Source: Cyclobacteriaceae bacterium
GTDB taxonomy: Bacteria; Bacteroidota; Bacteroidia; Cytophagales; Cyclobacteriaceae
Length of the DNA stretch: 64,000 nucleotides
Direction: 5' to 3'
Assembly: GCA_030584025.1 (NCBI GenBank)
Contig: CP129487.1
Location: 434,001-498,000, forward strand
The translations under genes were made by a program, and so were the position numbers. The notes beneath the pieces were generated by a model. That model did no database searches. It was not told where the DNA came from and saw only the letters and a program-made list of their open reading frames with translations. Shown one piece after another: positions 18,424 to 27,530 of the stretch (positions are counted from its first letter, which is position 1; each line of letters starts with the position of its first letter).

Positions 18424-19065
18424 ATGAAAAAGTACGCTATCGCACTTCTTTTGGCACTTTTTGCCAAAGCATCCTTCGCCCAGTATGATCCCAAGGCCCT
18501 CGAAATTCTGGAGGCCATGAGTAAAAAATATAAAGCCTTCACTTCATTTGAAGCCAACATCACTTCCAGCATGACCAACGATGTGGAGGGCATCAAAGAG
18601 GAGTTTAAAGGAAAAATCACTGTAAAGGGTGATAAATTCCGTCTGGCGATGGATGATCAGGAAATCATCAATAACGGGACTACGGTATGGACGTATTTGC
18701 CGGCTGCCAAAGAGGTGAATATCGACAATTACGATCCGGATGCGGATGAGATCAATCCATCAAAAATCTACGAATTGTATAAAAAGGGTTTTAAGTACCT
18801 GTACCTGGAAGACCAGACTGAGAACGGTGTGTTGTGCGATGTAGTTGATCTTGTTCCTGAAAAGAAAGATGCGCAGTACTTCAAGATCAAAATGAATATC
18901 GGCAAGAAAGATCGCAGCATTCAAAGCTGGACGATGTTCGATAAGAGTGGTAACAAGTACAAGTATACCATTACTAAATTTTCGCCAAACGTAAATGTGG
19001 CTGATGCCTTCTTTACGTTTGACCCCAAAAAATACCCGGGCGTAGAAGTAATTGACTTACGATAG
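18424..19065 (+). CDS. lolA: LolA-like outer membrane lipoprotein carrier protein
   Basis: The 213-residue protein has a signal peptide (MKKYAIALLLALFAKASFAQ) and the LolA/LolB-type beta fold: ITSSMTNDVEGI and EEFKGKITVKGDKFRLAM, then TTVWTYLPAAKEVNI and FTFDPKKYPGVEVIDLR at the end. LolA carries lipoproteins across the periplasm from LolCDE to the outer membrane. The ftsK-lolA order is common in Bacteroidota and elsewhere. A strong terminator follows. Confidence 0.88.
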   Translation: MKKYAIALLLALFAKASFAQYDPKALEILEAMSKKYKAFTSFEANITSSMTNDVEGIKEEFKGKITVKGDKFRLAMDDQEIINNGTTVWTYLPAAKEVNIDNYDPDADEINPSKIYELYKKGFKYLYLEDQTENGVLCDVVDLVPEKKDAQYFKIKMNIGKKDRSIQSWTMFDKSGNKYKYTITKFSPNVNVADAFFTFDPKKYPGVEVIDLR

Positions 19066-19081
19066 AAATAAACCCCATCAC

Positions 19082-19124
19082 AAAGACCCGGAAGCTTTCG
19101 AAAGCTTCCGGGTCTTTTTATTTT
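19082..19124 (+). terminator. Rho-independent terminator after lolA
   Basis: A perfect 17-bp-arm stem around tcgaa in the middle (arms AAAGACCCGGAAGCTTT / AAAGCTTCCGGGTCTTT) is followed by a T-rich tract (tttttatttttag). It separates lolA from pyrF, which starts just after it. Confidence 0.9.
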
Positions 19125-19130
19125 TAGGCT

Positions 19131-19955
19131 ATGAATAAAAAGCAGCTTGTTGAAGAAATTAGAAAGAAACAATCTTACCTCTGCGTTGGATTGGATACGG
19201 ACATTAAAAAAATACCCGATCACCTGAAGGGAGAAAAAGATCCGGTGTTTGAATTCAACAAGCAGATCATCGATGCCACACACAACTATTGTGTGGCTTA
19301 TAAGCCGAACATTGCTTTCTATGAAGCACTCGGTCCGAAGGGGTGGGAGAGTCTTCAAAAAACATTGGAATACGTTCCGAAAGATTGCTTTACGATTGCC
19401 GATGCCAAACGTGGGGATATCGGGAACACTTCTTCATTATATGCGCGCGCATTTTTTGAAAACATGAACTTCGATTCGATTACGGTAGCGCCCTATATGG
19501 GTGAAGATTCCATTAAACCATTTTTACAATTCAAGGATAAGTGGGTTATTCTGTTGGCGCACACATCAAATCCAGGTAGTGCCGATTTTCAATTGATCGA
19601 ATCCAAAGTAACCGACAGAAGGTTGTATGAAGAAGTTATTCTAAAAGCCAAAACATGGTCAACACCCGAACAACTGATGTTTGTAGTAGGCGCAACACAA
19701 GCCGATAAAATAAAACACATTCGCGAGCTCGCTCCCGAGCATTTCTTTCTGGTGCCTGGCATTGGTGCTCAAGGGGGCGACCTGGAAATGGTTTCGAAGA
19801 ATGGCATGAATAAGGAGTGTGGCCTGTTGGTGAATTCTGCACGGGCAATTATTTACGCCTCTTCGGGAAACGATTTTGCACAAGCGGCCGCAAGGGAAGC
19901 CAAAGCGGTTCAGGAGCAGATGCGTGTGTTTCTGGAGTTAATGGAAAAATTGTAG
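19131..19955 (+). CDS. pyrF: Orotidine 5'-phosphate decarboxylase
   Basis: PyrF decarboxylates OMP to UMP, the last step of pyrimidine synthesis. The 274-residue protein is the longer group-2 type. Visible motifs are CVGLDTDIKKIP (N-terminus), the catalytic DAKRGDIGNTS, TVAPYMGEDSIKPF and FFLVPGIGAQGGD (phosphate binding), and VNSARAIIYAS. The start follows the lolA terminator by about 10 bp, so its promoter must overlap that hairpin region or transcription reads through. Confidence 0.96.
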   Translation: MNKKQLVEEIRKKQSYLCVGLDTDIKKIPDHLKGEKDPVFEFNKQIIDATHNYCVAYKPNIAFYEALGPKGWESLQKTLEYVPKDCFTIADAKRGDIGNTSSLYARAFFENMNFDSITVAPYMGEDSIKPFLQFKDKWVILLAHTSNPGSADFQLIESKVTDRRLYEEVILKAKTWSTPEQLMFVVGATQADKIKHIRELAPEHFFLVPGIGAQGGDLEMVSKNGMNKECGLLVNSARAIIYASSGNDFAQAAAREAKAVQEQMRVFLELMEKL

Positions 19956-19976
19956 GATATCTCAAAAGATAAGTTT

Positions 19977-20064
19977 AACCACAAGGCACACAAAGAATGC
20001 ACAAAGTTCACAATGAAGAAGCTGCTTTGAGACCTTTGTGTAGACCTTCGTGTCCTTCGTGGTT
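19977..20064. repeat. Dispersed palindromic intergenic repeat, accacaaggcac type
   Basis: The element starts AACCACAAGGCACACAAAG and ends CCTTCGTGTCCTTCGTGGTT; the ends are imperfect inverted copies. Such elements recur in intergenic regions of Bacteroidota genomes, and a related sequence lies at 56659-56747 in this window. Confidence 0.7.
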
Positions 20065-20087
20065 TCTGTATTTCTATTACTTCTAAA

Positions 20088-21365
20088 ATGACCGAATCCT
20101 TCCTCCACTACCTCTGGCAATTCCAATACTTCGACAAGAAGGAATTGAAAACCACTTCGGGGGAGTTGGTGCAGGTGCTTCATCCGGGTATGCGCAATAC
20201 ACATGCGGGTCCTGATTTCAGTGATGCAAAAATCAAGATTGGTTCGTTGGAGTGGCGCGGCAGTGTGGAGATTCACATTTCGGCATCAGGCTGGCTGGAT
20301 CACCACCATAGCAATGATGGCGCCTACGAAAAGGTTGTGCTGCATGTAGTGTGGGAAAATGATAAGGCCATAGTCCGCAGTGATGGATCACCCATGCCAA
20401 CATTGGAGTTGAAGAATCGGGTTGACATTTCACTTTGGAATAAATTCAAAAAACTTCTGGCCAGCTCTGACTCCATTCCATGTGCATCCTCATGGAACCG
20501 GGTAAGTGAGGTAGTGAAGTTGTCCATGTTGGACAAAGTTCTGGCCCAACGGTTGGAAGCAAAAGCAGGGGTTGTACTTTCCATGTTGGATAAAAATCAA
20601 AACGACTGGGAAGAAACGGCTTATCAGCTTCTGTGCAAGAATTTTGGTTTTAAAGTAAATGCAGATTCATTCTTACGACTGGCAGAAACCACTCCTTTTA
20701 AAGTTCTGAGAAAGCATATCAACAATACTACACAGGTAGAGGCTTTGCTTTTTGGTCAGGCTGGTTTTCTGGAGAAGGTTGTAAAGGATGAGTATTCCAC
20801 TTTGTTGAAACGGGAGTATGCGCTTCTGGGAATAAAATACAATCTTGAAAATAGACAACTCCATCAATCGCAATGGCGGTTTTTGCGGTTGCGACCAGCC
20901 AATTTTCCTACTATTCGTTTGTCGCAGTTAGCCGCTTTGTTGATTCAGAACCGAAGTATTTTTTCTTCCATTATAGACACAGTCTCCTATGAAGAGTTGT
21001 ATAAACGCCTTTCAGTAAAGCAATCGGCTTATTGGCAAGCGCATTATCAATTTGGTAAACCAGTTGAACGCGTACCTTATCTTGGAAAGAGTAGTATTCA
21101 GAATCTGATCATCAACACCGCTATTCCTGTATTGGTGGCGTACGGAATTCGTCAGGATGATCAACAATATATGGAACGCGCATTGGACTGGCTTCAACAC
21201 CTGCCGGCTGAGAAGAATACCATCACCCGACAGTGGTCTGGGCTCGGCCTAAAGATCAAAACCGCTTTCGATTCACAAGGCCTCATCGAACTTTATAATA
21301 ATTATTGTTTGAAGAGGCGGTGTCTGGATTGTACTATTGGAACATCATTGGTCAAGCCTTCATGA
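20088..21365 (+). CDS. DUF2851 family protein
   Basis: The 425-residue protein matches DUF2851 over its length: FLHYLWQFQYFD at the N-terminus, LHPGMRNTHAGPDFSDAKI, WRGSVEIHISASGW, and KVVLHVVWENDK. The conserved D, H and E residues in these N-terminal segments suggest a nuclease-like or other metal-dependent fold, but function is unknown. The C-terminus is Cys-rich (YCLKRRCLDCTIG). The last codons overlap the start of the next gene by four bases (ATGA), so the two are probably translationally coupled. Confidence 0.88.
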   Translation: MTESFLHYLWQFQYFDKKELKTTSGELVQVLHPGMRNTHAGPDFSDAKIKIGSLEWRGSVEIHISASGWLDHHHSNDGAYEKVVLHVVWENDKAIVRSDGSPMPTLELKNRVDISLWNKFKKLLASSDSIPCASSWNRVSEVVKLSMLDKVLAQRLEAKAGVVLSMLDKNQNDWEETAYQLLCKNFGFKVNADSFLRLAETTPFKVLRKHINNTTQVEALLFGQAGFLEKVVKDEYSTLLKREYALLGIKYNLENRQLHQSQWRFLRLRPANFPTIRLSQLAALLIQNRSIFSSIIDTVSYEELYKRLSVKQSAYWQAHYQFGKPVERVPYLGKSSIQNLIINTAIPVLVAYGIRQDDQQYMERALDWLQHLPAEKNTITRQWSGLGLKIKTAFDSQGLIELYNNYCLKRRCLDCTIGTSLVKPS

Positions 21366-22609
21366 TTTCAATCTTCATTCATCTTGCTATCATTTTTTCG
21401 CTCGCTTTTTGGTGGTTTACGCGATATCCCGAAAATGGTAAGCTGGTCTATTGGCTGTGCCTGGTGTTTAAACTTGGAGCTGGATTAGCGTTAGGGTACG
21501 TGTACAGCACATACTATATCGACAGTGATACGTTTAATTTTTTTCAGGATAGCCTTCGGTTAGCAGAAATAGCCAAGACCAACTTGCGCGAGTATGTGGC
21601 CTACTTGTGGTTCGAAAAAGAGCCTACGTTTTCAGGTGAGAACCGCACCTTGTTTTTTGTGAAGCTGGTGAGTGTATTCACTTTGTTGACACAAGGCAAT
21701 TACTGGATTGTATCGCTTTATTTTTCCCTCTTTTCATTTGCGGCATCCTGGTGGTTGGTTTCGTTAATCAGCCGGTACTACCCGAAAGCAAAATTTGCAG
21801 CCATACTGGCGTTTCTCCTTTTTCCATCAAGCGTATTCTGGAGTTCAGGTATTATCAAAGAGAGTGCTGCAATGACCATGCTGTATGTACTCTTAGGTAT
21901 ATTTCTTACCGTATGGCAACACAAAAAATTCTCATGGATGCAAAGTGTGGTGTTGTTGATTGCCACCTGGGTTTTATGGAGCCTGAAGTACTACTATGCA
22001 GCCGTATTTTTTCCTGTGGCGTTATCTGCTTTGCTTACGCGATGGTTTGTTCAGGAGCGCATGCGCCTCTCAGCGGTTTCTGCATACCGCGAATTTGTAT
22101 TACTGCTTGTACTGATGATGGTGTTTGTGTTCATCGTCACCTTTGTTCATCCGAATTTTTACCCGCAACGGATTCTGGAAGTAGTGGTAGAGAATTTCGA
22201 AGCTTTCCGGGATAAGTCTGACCCCGAAAAGATGGTTCATTTCCATAACCTGAAACCAACCGTTGGAAGTTTTCTGCTGAATGCCCCCTGGGCGTTGGTA
22301 TCTGGGTTATTCAGGCCATTCGTGTGGGAGGCTTCTAATATTTTTTCATTGTTGGTAGCTGTTGGAAATCTTATCCTGCTGGCGCTCACCGTTTATTCAT
22401 TCAGGTATTTTCGTGCGTTAACCACCTCGCCTGATCGCTTGCTACTTTTTGCCCTGATTGTTTATTGTATTTCGCTTTGTATTTTCCTCACCCTGTCAGC
22501 ACCCAACTTTGGTACGTATGTTCGGTACCGGGTCGGGTTTTTCCCGCTGTTTATTTTGTTGATCGCGTTGGGACTTCCTCTGGAGCGATGGGTTAAGAAG
22601 ATTACCTGA
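21362..22609 (+). CDS. Multi-TM membrane protein, glycosyltransferase/polymerase-like
   Basis: From ATG 21362 (MISIFIHLAIIFSLAF) the protein has 415 residues and about nine to eleven membrane helices, with a longer periplasmic loop around YYIDSDTFNFFQDSLRL. The layout (short loops, conserved FPSSVFWSSGIIKES) recalls dolichol-mannose-type glycosyltransferases or polysaccharide polymerases of Bacteroidota. I cannot place it in a family with confidence. The start is fixed by the four-base overlap with DUF2851 (ATGA at 21362-21365). Confidence 0.7.
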   Translation: MISIFIHLAIIFSLAFWWFTRYPENGKLVYWLCLVFKLGAGLALGYVYSTYYIDSDTFNFFQDSLRLAEIAKTNLREYVAYLWFEKEPTFSGENRTLFFVKLVSVFTLLTQGNYWIVSLYFSLFSFAASWWLVSLISRYYPKAKFAAILAFLLFPSSVFWSSGIIKESAAMTMLYVLLGIFLTVWQHKKFSWMQSVVLLIATWVLWSLKYYYAAVFFPVALSALLTRWFVQERMRLSAVSAYREFVLLLVLMMVFVFIVTFVHPNFYPQRILEVVVENFEAFRDKSDPEKMVHFHNLKPTVGSFLLNAPWALVSGLFRPFVWEASNIFSLLVAVGNLILLALTVYSFRYFRALTTSPDRLLLFALIVYCISLCIFLTLSAPNFGTYVRYRVGFFPLFILLIALGLPLERWVKKIT

Positions 22610-22615
22610 AACAGC

Positions 22616-22646
22616 TAAATAAAAACGGCAACCATACAGGTTGCCG
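22616..22646 (-). terminator. Rho-independent terminator of the rny unit
   Basis: Read on the minus strand, CGGCAACC-TGTAT-GGTTGCCG is followed by TTTTTATTT. It lies 26 bp beyond the rny stop. Confidence 0.8.
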
Positions 22647-22671
22647 TGAATATCTAAAAAAGTTTAATTGT

Positions 22672-24240
22672 TTACTTCGCGTAAGCCACTGAACGCATTT
22701 CGCGGATTACCGTAACCTTTATCTGGCCCGGGTACTGCATGTCGCGTTCAATTTTTTGTGAGATATCAAAACTCAACTGACTGGCACGATCATCGGTTAC
22801 TTTTTCAGCATCGAGAATCACGCGCAGTTCACGACCCGCCTGAATGGCATAACATTTTTCAACCCCTTCAAAGCTGGTAGCCAGCTCTTCCAATTCGCGT
22901 AGGCGCTTGATGTATTGTTCCATTACCTCGCGTCTGGCGCCTGGGCGCGCTCCGCTTAGCGCATCACAAGCCTGTACAATGGGCGAGATTGGGCTGGTCA
23001 TTTCAATTTCATCGTGGTGAGCGCCAATGGCGTTGCACACCACCGGATGTTCCTTATACTTCTGCGCCAGTTCCATACCGGCAATGGCGTGGGGTTTCTC
23101 CAATTCTTCGGGCCACACTTTGCCAATGTCGTGTAATAGGCCAGCGCGTTTGGCTTGCTTCACATTCAGTCCCAGTTCCGCAGCCATAATTGCGCACAGG
23201 TTTGCTACTTCACGTGAGTGCTGCAAAAGGTTTTGTCCGTAAGAAGAACGGAAGCGCATACGGCCAACCATCTTCACCAGTTCAGGATGCAGGCCGTGAA
23301 TGCCTAAATCGATTACTGTACGTTCACCAATTTCTACAATTTCATCTTCAATGTTCTTGGAAGTCTTCGCTACAATTTCTTCAATGCGTGCCGGGTGAAT
23401 GCGTCCGTCCTGCACCAGGCGATGCAGCGATAAACGAGCGATTTCCCTGCGCACGGGATCAAAGCCAGAAATGATAATCGCTTCAGGCGTATCATCCACA
23501 ATAATTTCAACCCCGGTTGCGGCTTCCAGTGCGCGAATGTTTCTTCCTTCACGCCCGATGATTTTTCCTTTGATGTCATCGCTTTCAATGTTGAAAACCG
23601 ACACACAATTTTCTATAGCATGTTCGGTGGCGGTGCGCTGGATGGTTTCGAGTACAATCTTTTTCGCTTCCTTGGTGGCCGTTAATTTGGCCTGTTCCAT
23701 AATATCCTTGATGAAGGAGGAGGCGCGGGTTTGTGCTTCATCTTTCAAAGAAGCTACCAGTTGCTCGCGGGCTTCATCTGCTGTGAGTTTGGAGATGTTT
23801 TCCAGTATTTCAACTTTTTGCTGATTGAACCGATCAAGTTCTTCTTTACGCTTTTTTACCAACTCCAACTGATGCGCCAGGTTTTGCTGGGTTTCAGTCA
23901 GGTCTGATTCTTTGCGCTTAAGTTGCTCCAACTCACGGTTAACCTGTTGCTCGCGTTGTTTGATTTTTTGCTCGTTGGAGATGATCTGATTTTTCTTGCG
24001 GTTGGCCTCTTCCTCAAATTCAGATTTCATCTTGAGGATTTTCTCCTTGGCTTCAAGGACTTTGTCCTTCTTCAGGTTTTCAGCAGCAATTTCTGCTTCT
24101 TTCAACACCAGCCCTGCCTTGGCCTCAATTTCTTTTTGTCTACGCTTGTATTTTCTTTTATACAAGAATGTTCCGAGCACTACCCCGATCACAATGGCAC
24201 CAAGTACACTGGCTGAGATAATTATTATTAGGTCTGTCAT
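22672..24240 (-). CDS. rny: Ribonuclease Y
   Basis: RNase Y is a membrane-anchored endonuclease that begins mRNA decay. From ATG 24240 (MTDLIIIISASVLG) it has 522 residues: an N-terminal helix (about 3-25), a long charged coiled coil (about 30-200), a KH domain with GRIIGREGRNIRALE-type loop (seen as GKIIGREGRNIRALE), and an HD domain with LLHDIGKVWPEE and GAHHDEIEM. The TTG 24 bp upstream is less likely than this ATG. It is the last gene of the zapA-rny block. Confidence 0.96.
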   Translation of the reverse strand: MTDLIIIISASVLGAIVIGVVLGTFLYKRKYKRRQKEIEAKAGLVLKEAEIAAENLKKDKVLEAKEKILKMKSEFEEEANRKKNQIISNEQKIKQREQQVNRELEQLKRKESDLTETQQNLAHQLELVKKRKEELDRFNQQKVEILENISKLTADEAREQLVASLKDEAQTRASSFIKDIMEQAKLTATKEAKKIVLETIQRTATEHAIENCVSVFNIESDDIKGKIIGREGRNIRALEAATGVEIIVDDTPEAIIISGFDPVRREIARLSLHRLVQDGRIHPARIEEIVAKTSKNIEDEIVEIGERTVIDLGIHGLHPELVKMVGRMRFRSSYGQNLLQHSREVANLCAIMAAELGLNVKQAKRAGLLHDIGKVWPEELEKPHAIAGMELAQKYKEHPVVCNAIGAHHDEIEMTSPISPIVQACDALSGARPGARREVMEQYIKRLRELEELATSFEGVEKCYAIQAGRELRVILDAEKVTDDRASQLSFDISQKIERDMQYPGQIKVTVIREMRSVAYAK

Positions 24241-24306
24241 AATGGGTATCGTTAAGGTTACCAATACCCGGAAGGACTAACAATTCGTCCTATTGTTCAG
24301 AAGCTG

Positions 24307-24594
24307 TTAAAGAATAGACTGTGAAACGAGGTAATTCAGTTGATTTACTTTTTCAAAAACTGTTTGATCAATTTCCTGGTGATTTTCCTCTGATCTCATC
24401 TTTTCAACCAGACTATCAAAGGCCACCATAGACAGTAAATCTTGTTTATCGTCAATTCCGAATTGTTCCCTGTAAGATTTTAGTTTTTCATTGATCAGCC
24501 GACTCGCTGCGCGCACGCGTTCTTCTTCGTGGGCTTTTACCTTCATCGGGTATTCGCGATCCGCTATTTTAATTCGTATTGATAATTCCTCCAT
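24307..24594 (-). CDS. zapA: Cell division protein ZapA
   Basis: ZapA binds FtsZ and bundles its protofilaments at mid-cell. The 95-residue protein shows the usual globular head (LSIRIKIADREYPMKV, EERVRAASRLINEKL) and a C-terminal coiled coil. It sits 21 bp after the small coiled-coil gene and 66 bp before rny, an order often seen in Bacteroidota. Confidence 0.9.
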   Translation of the reverse strand: MEELSIRIKIADREYPMKVKAHEEERVRAASRLINEKLKSYREQFGIDDKQDLLSMVAFDSLVEKMRSEENHQEIDQTVFEKVNQLNYLVSQSIL

Positions 24595-24615
24595 CTAACG
24601 TTGCTTACAGTTGTT

Positions 24616-24912
24616 CTATCGGCTTAAATACGCGATACACTTATCAATTTCCTGTATGTAGTCGTCTACTTTCTTTTTCAGCTCCGAAACACTTCCGTCT
24701 TCCGGGTTTATACTATCCACAATTTTAGAGATTTTAATTTGATTTTTAAAATTGACCAGTTGCTCATCGCGGCTGTGGAGATCCGCTTTAAGTTCCTGAT
24801 TTTCAGATTTTAAGGTTTTGATTTCGTCTTTTAGTTTTTTGTGCTCGTTTACCAGCACTAAAATCTTACGCTCCAGACCGTTGAGGTTGGTTTTTAACAG
24901 CTCCTGGTTCAT
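24616..24912 (-). CDS. Small coiled-coil protein next to zapA
   Basis: The 98-residue protein is mostly a heptad-like coiled coil (about 5-60; LVNEHKKLKDEIKTLKSEN) followed by a short helical tail ending in IQEIDKCIAYLSR. It resembles ZapB in size and coiled-coil content and is placed directly before zapA, but I see no sequence proof of homology. The tail motif (SELKKKVDDYIQEIDKCI) is the part most likely to bind a partner. Function is unassigned; a link to the divisome is inferred from context. Confidence 0.75.
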   Translation of the reverse strand: MNQELLKTNLNGLERKILVLVNEHKKLKDEIKTLKSENQELKADLHSRDEQLVNFKNQIKISKIVDSINPEDGSVSELKKKVDDYIQEIDKCIAYLSR

Positions 24913-24974
24913 GTAAAAAAGGTTTTCAGGGTTACTGTTCTGGTTGCTGTCAGGCGTTCCGGAACAGGGTTTAT

Positions 24975-27389
24975 TTATTTTCTTATAACGGCACCCAACT
25001 TTTGCTCGAAAGCTTCCATTAAGCGCTGCATGGTTGATTCAATCTCCTCGTCCGTCAGTGTTTTTGATTCATCCTGTAAGGTAAAACCTAAGGCATAAGC
25101 CTTTTTTCCTTCCGGGATTTTCTCTCCCTCGTACACATCAAAGGTAATGATTTCCTTGATGAGTTTCTTTTCAGTGGAACGCACAAGCTTCTGCACGTCT
25201 TCAAAGCTTACGTTTCGATCCAGTACAAGTGACAGATCCCTACGTACTTCCGGAAACTTCGGCACTTCCTTAACTACTAACTTAGGGTTTGCCTGCCTGA
25301 AAAGCAAGTCAGTATCCAATTCCGCATAAAATACTTCCTGCTTCAGGCCGAAATCACGCTGAAGGGTTGTTTTTACTTTGCCGTACTTGCCTATTACCTG
25401 GTTTCCACGCTCAAGTTGAACGGCATAATCAAACAGTGGATCACTTATGGCATGTAGTTTTACATCCTGCCAACCCGCCTTTATCAGTAGCTGATGGATG
25501 AACTGCCCCATGTCGTAGAAGGAAACAGGGTTTGTTTTGCGCTGCCAGTTTTCTGTCTCGAGGTTTCCGCTTATATAGAGCGCAAGTCGCTCGTCTTCCT
25601 TGAATTTTCCATCAAGCCGGTAATAGATTTTACCGAACTCGTACAGTTTCAGGTCTTTTTGTTTGCGGTTGATGTTATGCGCGCACACCTCAAGGCCGGT
25701 GAACAACATCGTTTGTCGCAAAATACCCTGCTCTTCACTTAATTTGTTCAGCATTTCAACGGGCTCGCCCGTAAACGTAAGCTTATGCTTTTGCTGATAG
25801 GCTTCATTGGTCAGCGAATTAGTCCAGATTTCGTAGAAACCATTGCTCACCAACAATTGACCAAGGGTATTTTTAAACTTGTTGATGTCTTTTTCCGGGA
25901 ATTCAGCAATAAAATCGGATTGGGCGAATTGGCTAAGCTCTACATTATCAAATCCGTAAATCCGTAACACCTCTTCAATTACATCGGCTTCCTGAACCAC
26001 ATCAACCCGGTAGGGTGGAACCGATACGGTAAAGTGATCAGCTTGCGAATCCGTGATTTCTATATCCAGTTGGTTAAGTATGGCGGTTACTTCCTTGCGG
26101 GGAATAACTTTTCCGATTAATCGGTTCACATTTTTATCCTTCACCAGAATTTTCCTGTTCTCGATTTTTGAAGGATAAACATCAACGATATCAGAAGAAA
26201 TTTCTCCACCTGCCAGTTCTTTAATCAACAAGGCTGCGCGCTTCAAAGCATATACGGTCAGATTCGGATCGGTGCCGCGTTCAAACCGGAAGGAGGCATC
26301 CGTTTTTAATCCATGATGCAACGAAGTTCTGCGAACATAATCCGGAGAGAAGTACGCGCTCTCAAGGAATACATTTTTTGTGTTTTCAGTAATGCCTGAT
26401 TTTATGCCACCAAATACACCGGCAATGCACATACCTTCTTCGGCATTGCAAATCATCAGGTCATTAGCCTGAAGTTTGCGTTCTTTGTTATCAAGCGTAA
26501 CGAAGGGTGTGTTTTGGGGCAGTGTCTTAACAATTACTTTTTTGCCGGTTATCTGATCCGCATCAAATGCATGTAGCGGCTGCCCGGTTTCATGCAATAC
26601 GTAATTGGTAATGTCAACGATGTTGTTGATGGGAGTTACGCCAATGGCGAGCAGCCTGTTTTTTAACCACTCGGGAGATTCTTTAACCGCAATGTTTGCT
26701 ATTGTTACGCCTGAATACCTCGGACACGCTTCTGCATTTTCAACCTCAATTGCAATCGGTAGTTTATGGTTATCGGTTTTGAAAGCATCAACGTTTGGCC
26801 ATTTCACTTCACGGTTGCGTGCGGCTTTTATATCGCGGGCTACGCCAATGTGCGAAGCAGCATCAGCCCGGTTCGGTGTAAGCCCGATTTCGATAACATA
26901 ATCAGAGGCGATGTTAAAATATTCAGCAGCGGGAGTTCCGTTGGGTAGTTTGGTATTCAATACAATAATCCCGGCATGACTTTCACCCAACCCAATTTCA
27001 TCTTCGGCACAAATCATGCCTTCAGATTGCTCGCCCCGTATTTTAGTCGACTTGATGGTAAAAGATTCTCCCTTGGTTGGGTAGAGTGTGCTTCCAGGAA
27101 CAGCCACCACAACTTTTTGTCCTGCTGCTACATTGGAAGCGCCACACACAATGGGTAAGGGGTTTTCGCCACCCACGTCAACGGTAGTAACCGAGAGTTT
27201 ATCGGCATTGGGATGTTTGGCACAGGTCAGCACTTCACCAATAACCAAACCGGCCAATCCACCTTTAACAGATGAAAAGTGTTCAACATACTCAACCTCA
27301 AGCCCCGTAGAAGTCAGGACTTTGCCAATGTCTTCCGGTGATTCCGTAATGTCGATGTAATCTTTAAGCCAATTGTAGGAAATGGTCAT
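24975..27389 (-). CDS. pheT: Phenylalanyl-tRNA synthetase beta subunit
   Basis: PheT pairs with PheS to charge tRNA-Phe. The 804-residue protein contains an N-terminal tRNA-binding/EMAP domain (about 40-150; VGGENPLPIVCGASN), the B3/B4 editing domain (about 215-390; VDITNYVLHETGQPLHAFD), a B5 domain (about 405-475; RLIGKVIPRKEV), a catalytic-like core and a C-terminal FDX-ACB anticodon-binding domain (about 710-803; FPEVRRDLSLVLD). The length is typical. A good promoter lies just upstream at 27413-27442. Confidence 0.97.
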   Translation of the reverse strand: MTISYNWLKDYIDITESPEDIGKVLTSTGLEVEYVEHFSSVKGGLAGLVIGEVLTCAKHPNADKLSVTTVDVGGENPLPIVCGASNVAAGQKVVVAVPGSTLYPTKGESFTIKSTKIRGEQSEGMICAEDEIGLGESHAGIIVLNTKLPNGTPAAEYFNIASDYVIEIGLTPNRADAASHIGVARDIKAARNREVKWPNVDAFKTDNHKLPIAIEVENAEACPRYSGVTIANIAVKESPEWLKNRLLAIGVTPINNIVDITNYVLHETGQPLHAFDADQITGKKVIVKTLPQNTPFVTLDNKERKLQANDLMICNAEEGMCIAGVFGGIKSGITENTKNVFLESAYFSPDYVRRTSLHHGLKTDASFRFERGTDPNLTVYALKRAALLIKELAGGEISSDIVDVYPSKIENRKILVKDKNVNRLIGKVIPRKEVTAILNQLDIEITDSQADHFTVSVPPYRVDVVQEADVIEEVLRIYGFDNVELSQFAQSDFIAEFPEKDINKFKNTLGQLLVSNGFYEIWTNSLTNEAYQQKHKLTFTGEPVEMLNKLSEEQGILRQTMLFTGLEVCAHNINRKQKDLKLYEFGKIYYRLDGKFKEDERLALYISGNLETENWQRKTNPVSFYDMGQFIHQLLIKAGWQDVKLHAISDPLFDYAVQLERGNQVIGKYGKVKTTLQRDFGLKQEVFYAELDTDLLFRQANPKLVVKEVPKFPEVRRDLSLVLDRNVSFEDVQKLVRSTEKKLIKEIITFDVYEGEKIPEGKKAYALGFTLQDESKTLTDEEIESTMQRLMEAFEQKLGAVIRK

Positions 27390-27412
27390 GCGTAATAGTC
27401 AGCTTATTCGGG

Positions 27413-27442
27413 CAAAAATAAGGAAAAGAACCTCATCCCCAA
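27413..27442 (-). promoter_or_regulatory. Promoter for pheT
   Basis: On the minus strand TTG (27442-27440) is followed after 19 bp by TATTTTTG (27420-27413), matching the Bacteroidota TTG-N17-23-TAnnTTTG consensus. The start codon lies 23 bp downstream. The -33 element falls within a dispersed repeat (27431-27476). Confidence 0.65.
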
Positions 27443-27476
27443 CCCCTTATCCTGCAAGGAGAATGGGCTTTTGAGG
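27431..27476. repeat. Dispersed intergenic repeat, cctcatccccaacccc type
   Basis: CCTCATCCCCAACCCCTTAT, then tcctgcaaggagaatggg, then a TGAGGTT that pairs with AACCTCA at the left end. Sequences of this type are widespread intergenic repeats in Bacteroidota. It separates DUF1028 from pheT. Confidence 0.6.
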
Positions 27477-27530
27477 TTGTATATTTTTTTAACTGATTTC
27501 AGATTTTGTTCGACCTGAAAGCTATGAGGT

